Assembly: GCF_037102585.1 (NCBI RefSeq)
Contig: NW_027043830.1
Span: 372,001 to 436,000 of the forward strand
Direction of reading: 5' to 3'
DNA length: 64,000 nt
DNA from: Saccharomycopsis crataegensis
Lineage: Eukaryota > Ascomycota > Saccharomycetes > Ascoideales > Saccharomycopsidaceae
The number at the start of each line of letters is the position of its first letter. The first letter of the stretch is position 1. The notes beneath the pieces were generated by a model. That model did no database searches. It was given only the letters and a program-made list of their open reading frames with translations, and had not been told where the DNA came from. Of the stretch, positions 60,970 through 64,000 are shown in pieces. The translations under genes were made by a program, and so were the position numbers.

Positions 60970-61617
60970 ATTAAATTGCTTCTTTAGGGTTCTTTGGTAA
61001 TTGGATGAATAATAACAACAATACCATCAGGCTCCAACTCCATCAGTTCTCTCTCTGCTTCGTCTCTTTGTATTTTATCACGTGCTCAAAAACGTGCCTT
61101 CTGTCCGGCGACGTTGCTGCTGTTTCCATTTACAGAGTTTACAAGACACAAATAGTAGATCTATGTACCATTTGTTGACTACTGGATTGTTAGATTTTTA
61201 TTCACTCCCCATTACATTCCATTTGTGTTACTGCTTTTCATTTGGAGGAAAGCTTTTAATCCAATCTAAGGCCCTTGTATTGGGTACCTAATAGAATATA
61301 TGCACCAAAACTCACCCACCCAACAGAAGCATACCACCTCAATATTCTCTAACTCTTCCCACATTTCCGTGGAATACTATTGCAAGACTCTACAACTGAC
61401 TGCTACCAAAAAAAGAGCCTTCTAATGGGCGAGGTAGGTCTCTGGGGCATGCGTCTAGAAGGGTGACTCAACCCTGTCTCTCTTTTTGGCCGGTGCCCGG
61501 GGCGCTTTTTAGTTTATAGTGGTGGCGCTAGGAATTTGTTATTTATTTTTATTTTGTTAGCTGGTTTCCTCACAATTTGACCAACTATTTAATATTCATC
61601 GATTACCATATTACTCA
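60970..61617. other. Divergent promoter, ESS1/YHM2
   Basis: 648 bp. A GC-richer part near YHM2 (about 61435-61515, including GGCCGGTGCCCGGGGCGC) contains the TGACTCA site. The 70-codon frame at 61082-61291 shows no known features and is not called. Confidence 0.5.
61464..61470. promoter_or_regulatory. TGACTCA Gcn4-type site upstream of YHM2
   Basis: A perfect Gcn4 core in a 14-bp near-palindrome (GGGTGACTCAACCC), about 150 bp from the YHM2 ATG. It would link the citrate/oxoglutarate carrier to amino-acid control; inferred from the motif. Confidence 0.6.
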
Positions 61618-62624
61618 ATGTCCCAGACAGATATAAAAAAAAAGCCAGTCAACTTCGAGAACCTTTTGTTAGGTGCAGGGTTAAACATTGTGGAGTGAGT
61701 ATAGATTAGATATGGTGACATACATCAGGCAATCGTGTGTATTTCCATCCCGTTGTGATTTCTCAACTAACAGATATTTTTTATTATAGAGTGACCTCTC
61801 TTGGTCAACCTTTGGAAGTGACAAAGACCACAATGTCTGCCAATAGATCATTTGGGATCGCCCAAGCTGCCAGACACGTCTGGTCCAGAGGGGGGTTCTT
61901 AGGGTTCTACCAAGGTCTTATCCCTTGGGCCTGGATTGAAGCATCTACAAAAGGTGCTGTCTTGGTATTTGTTGCTTCTGAAGCCGAATATCACTTCAGA
62001 AAGCTTGGTTTAGGTAACTTTGGTGCTGGTATCGCCGCCGGGATGGCTGGTGGGGTTGCCCAAGCTTATGCTACCATGGGGTTCTGTACCACAATGAAGA
62101 CTGTGGAAATCACCAGATCAAAGCAACTTGCTTCTGGTGCCCCAATTGAGTCAACATTTACCGTTTTCAAGAATCTTTTCCAAAAAGAAGGTATCAAAGG
62201 GGTCAATAAAGGGGTCAATGCCGTGGCCATTAGACAATGTACCAACTGGGGGTCTCGTTACGGGTTGGCTCGTTTGGCAGAAAACGCTCTTCGTAAAGCT
62301 ACCGGTAAACAAGATGGAGAAAAACTTTCTGTTAGCGAACGTATCTTGGCATCGTTTATTGGTGGGTCACTTTCTGCTTGGAATCAACCGATTGAAGTGG
62401 TCAGAGTCGAAATGCAAAGTAAGGTTAAAGATCCAAACAGACCAAAGAACTTAACCGTGGCCAAGACTTTGAAGTACGTTTACCAAAATAATGGGATCAA
62501 GGGCCTTTATAGAGGTGTCACCCCAAGAATCGGGTTGAGTGTTTGGCAAACCATCTTCATGGTGGCCATTGGGGATTCTGCTAAGGAGGCAATTGCCGCA
62601 AGAAAAGCCAAAAAGTTGGCCTAG
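61618..62624 (+). CDS. YHM2: Mitochondrial citrate/oxoglutarate carrier Yhm2 (two exons)
   Basis: Exon 1 is 61618-61694 and exon 2 is 61790-62624. The 95-nt intron has a GTGAGT donor, an AACTAAC branch and a TAG acceptor. The product is 303 residues (S. cerevisiae Yhm2 is 314). The join gives NIVEVTSLGQPLEVTKTTM, the Yhm2-specific first carrier motif. FYQGLIPWAWIEASTKGAVL, TMGFCTTMKTVEITR, VNKGVNAVAIRQ and SAWNQPIEVVRVEMQSK follow, and three carrier repeats are recognisable. Yhm2 exports citrate and imports 2-oxoglutarate across the inner membrane, supplying cytosolic NADPH, and also binds mtDNA. No in-frame CTG seen on reading most of the gene. Confidence 0.96.
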
Positions 62625-63149
62625 ATGTGGACCCACTGGAAATTGAAATTCAAAAAATTCATATTGGTATAATAATCCAAATAATGTTGTGATTGAAAGC
62701 AACAGATATAAACTCGCTGACCTGGAATTATATTATAGTTTTTTTTATTTTTTTTTGTATTATTTTTCGAATGACTGTTATGCTACAAATGCTGTGCTAT
62801 GCTTCAACGATTCTTATTTGTTTTTCGTTCTTTTGTTTTTCCTTTTTTACTTTATACTAGAACAGGACTGTATTCCTTCATGATCGAATCATCATTTTTT
62901 ATATATGTATATAAAAAAAGGTTTAATGTCATAATCATGTCCAAGGGGGAGAGATCTACAAAAATTCCTAATCATGTATATATATAGATATATATTGTAC
63001 AATTCAAACTAACTAAATTCAAACTAACTAAAGTCAGAAAAATCTAAAAATACAAACTTCACAAAATAATAGAAAAGGTTAGATAAATTAAGCCAATATT
63101 CCTTCCTTATTTAGCACAGGGAAAAGTCATCGCTTTTCGTTTTTTGATA
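62625..63149. other. Convergent 3' region, YHM2 and the right-edge gene
   Basis: T-rich, with poly-T near 62740-62754, TA-rich DNA at 62977-62995 and a short direct repeat (AATTCAAACTAACTA, 63000-63030). Hydrophobic short frames are artefacts. No gene seen. Confidence 0.5.
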
Positions 63150-63998
63150 TTATTTCACCCTGTTATTGTTGGCTAGCACAACACCAGCACCAAAAACATG
63201 GGTTTCTTCGGCATCGTCTTCATTAAGGAAAAACCCATTCCCCACTGTTCTTCTCTTAACCCCAGAAATCTTACCATTAGGCGGCAATCTTGGGCGGATA
63301 TTTCTCTGCTTTTGTGGCATATCTTCATCTTCCAAAATCAACATTTCCTCTTCCTTATTGGTGAGCGGTAATTCCTTATTTGTAGTGTTATTGTTTTTGA
63401 AGTTTTTCAAGTACACCACCTTGGATTTCTCAAAGAATTTCTTCAAGAATGGCGAGGCCAACCCAATTTGCTTGCCAATATCCGCTTTGGTCAACCGTTC
63501 GTATTTGACATTCTTATCGAATTCTTCAATCAATTTTTGATCGGCAGCATTGGCATTTTGCGAATTGAACAACGAATTATTCAAACGAGAATTCAACAAA
63601 TGTAGAGGAATCGACGATGATAGCATATGGAACTCTTTATCGAGTCCTAATTCTCTGAAACCAAAGAAATCCTCACCCAATTCATTAGAGAAATCCCCAG
63701 TGAGAAATTGGTCGGAATTATCGGTGAAATTCTTCTCATTCATAAGATCCTTCTCGGTTTGGAATGACAATAATGTCGGACGAAGCAATTCTTTCAAGAA
63801 ATTTGATAATTTCTGCCGTAGTTCTTTTAATTTGGAATTCTGTTTGAAAATCCCGTCCTTGACGTAATTGAAAAGATCGTCTGGTTTAGAAATCCCGTTC
63901 TCCACCAACGATAATAGCAAAATATCCGATTTACTCAAAATTCTATTTTGTGAACTAGTTTCTAAATGCAACTTGATTGTGCGGATTAGATTCCCCAT
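63150..63998 (-). CDS. Unrecognised protein, possibly incomplete at the right edge
   Basis: A 282-residue frame from an ATG at 63998, two bases from the window end, so more N-terminal sequence may lie outside. It is hydrophilic and helical: an N-terminal part rich in Leu/Lys (SDILLLSLVENGISKPDDLFNY, LRQKLSNFLKELLRPTLL), an acidic middle, a Lys-rich patch, and a C-terminal basic tail (IRPRLPPNGKISGVKRRTVG). No membrane segments, zinc ligands or catalytic motifs seen. Coding is likely from its length and amino-acid balance; I cannot assign a family. Confidence 0.7.
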   Translation of the reverse strand: MGNLIRTIKLHLETSSQNRILSKSDILLLSLVENGISKPDDLFNYVKDGIFKQNSKLKELRQKLSNFLKELLRPTLLSFQTEKDLMNEKNFTDNSDQFLTGDFSNELGEDFFGFRELGLDKEFHMLSSSIPLHLLNSRLNNSLFNSQNANAADQKLIEEFDKNVKYERLTKADIGKQIGLASPFLKKFFEKSKVVYLKNFKNNNTTNKELPLTNKEEEMLILEDEDMPQKQRNIRPRLPPNGKISGVKRRTVGNGFFLNEDDAEETHVFGAGVVLANNNRVK

Positions 63999-64000
63999 GA

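Noticed and set aside
1-64000. tRNA, snRNA, CRISPR, transposon or virus-like sequences
   Set aside because: I looked for T-loop GGTTCGA-type words, U6 core words, long terminal or inverted repeats and polymerase motifs by eye and found none outside coding sequence. A covariance-model scan would be decisive.

Overview
This 64-kb window is nuclear DNA from a budding yeast (Saccharomycotina). Genes are compact, mostly intronless and on both strands. The spliced genes have short introns with GTAAGT/GTATGT/GTGAGT donors and nCTAAC branch points. Intergenic DNA is AT-rich with many poly-T runs. Several features point away from Saccharomyces: an IND1 homologue (complex I assembly), a mitochondrial stomatin-like gene, an AMMECR1 gene, and introns in LSM2, ESS1, YHM2, CMC2, PSY4, APE2 and GVP36. 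CTG codons are rare, and in the Swd3-like gene two of them fall where WD repeats normally carry Ser/Thr. That fits a CUG-reassigned (probably CUG-Ser) yeast; the species is not identified.

Layout, left to right: an unknown zinc-knuckle gene; LSM2 (-); SWD3 and TPA1 (+); a divergent PKA-like kinase (-); SEC9 (-) divergent from RPB8 (+); GVP36 (+, four exons); FOL3 (-) divergent from IND1 (+); an F-box/LRR gene split by one stop codon (-); COX15 (+); PDR16-like and RIB2 (-); a monocarboxylate-type MFS transporter (+) head to head with RIB2; ARG1, BIK1, AFG1 and RSM7 (-); PSY4 (+); APE2 and RRP45 (-); stomatin-like SLP2 (+); a 2.5-kb stretch without a convincing gene; SDH2 and a small GPI-type wall protein (-); ETP1 (+); AMMECR1 (-); RSC4 (+); CMC2 (-); AVO3/TSC11 (+); an unrecognised membrane/coiled-coil gene and ESS1 (-); YHM2 (+); and an unrecognised gene running to the right edge (-).

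Many genes serve mitochondria (COX15, IND1, SDH2, CMC2, AFG1, RSM7, SLP2, YHM2, probably APE2) or chromatin and RNA (SWD3, RSC4, RPB8, LSM2, RRP45, ESS1), but they look like ordinary dispersed housekeeping genes, not a cluster. Visible regulation includes TGASTCA (Gcn4-type) sites upstream of ARG1 and YHM2 and in the RIB2/MFS promoter, a CCAAT box upstream of SDH2, and GTCACGTG boxes upstream of SDH2 and between SEC9 and RPB8.

I found no tRNA, rRNA, CRISPR, intact transposon or virus-like element. No clearly new multi-gene system is visible. The best leads are the PKA-like kinase with altered catalytic-loop and glycine-loop residues, the F-box/LRR gene broken by a single in-frame stop, the one-codon first exon of ESS1, the RIB2/transporter head-to-head pair, and the unrecognised two-part membrane gene.
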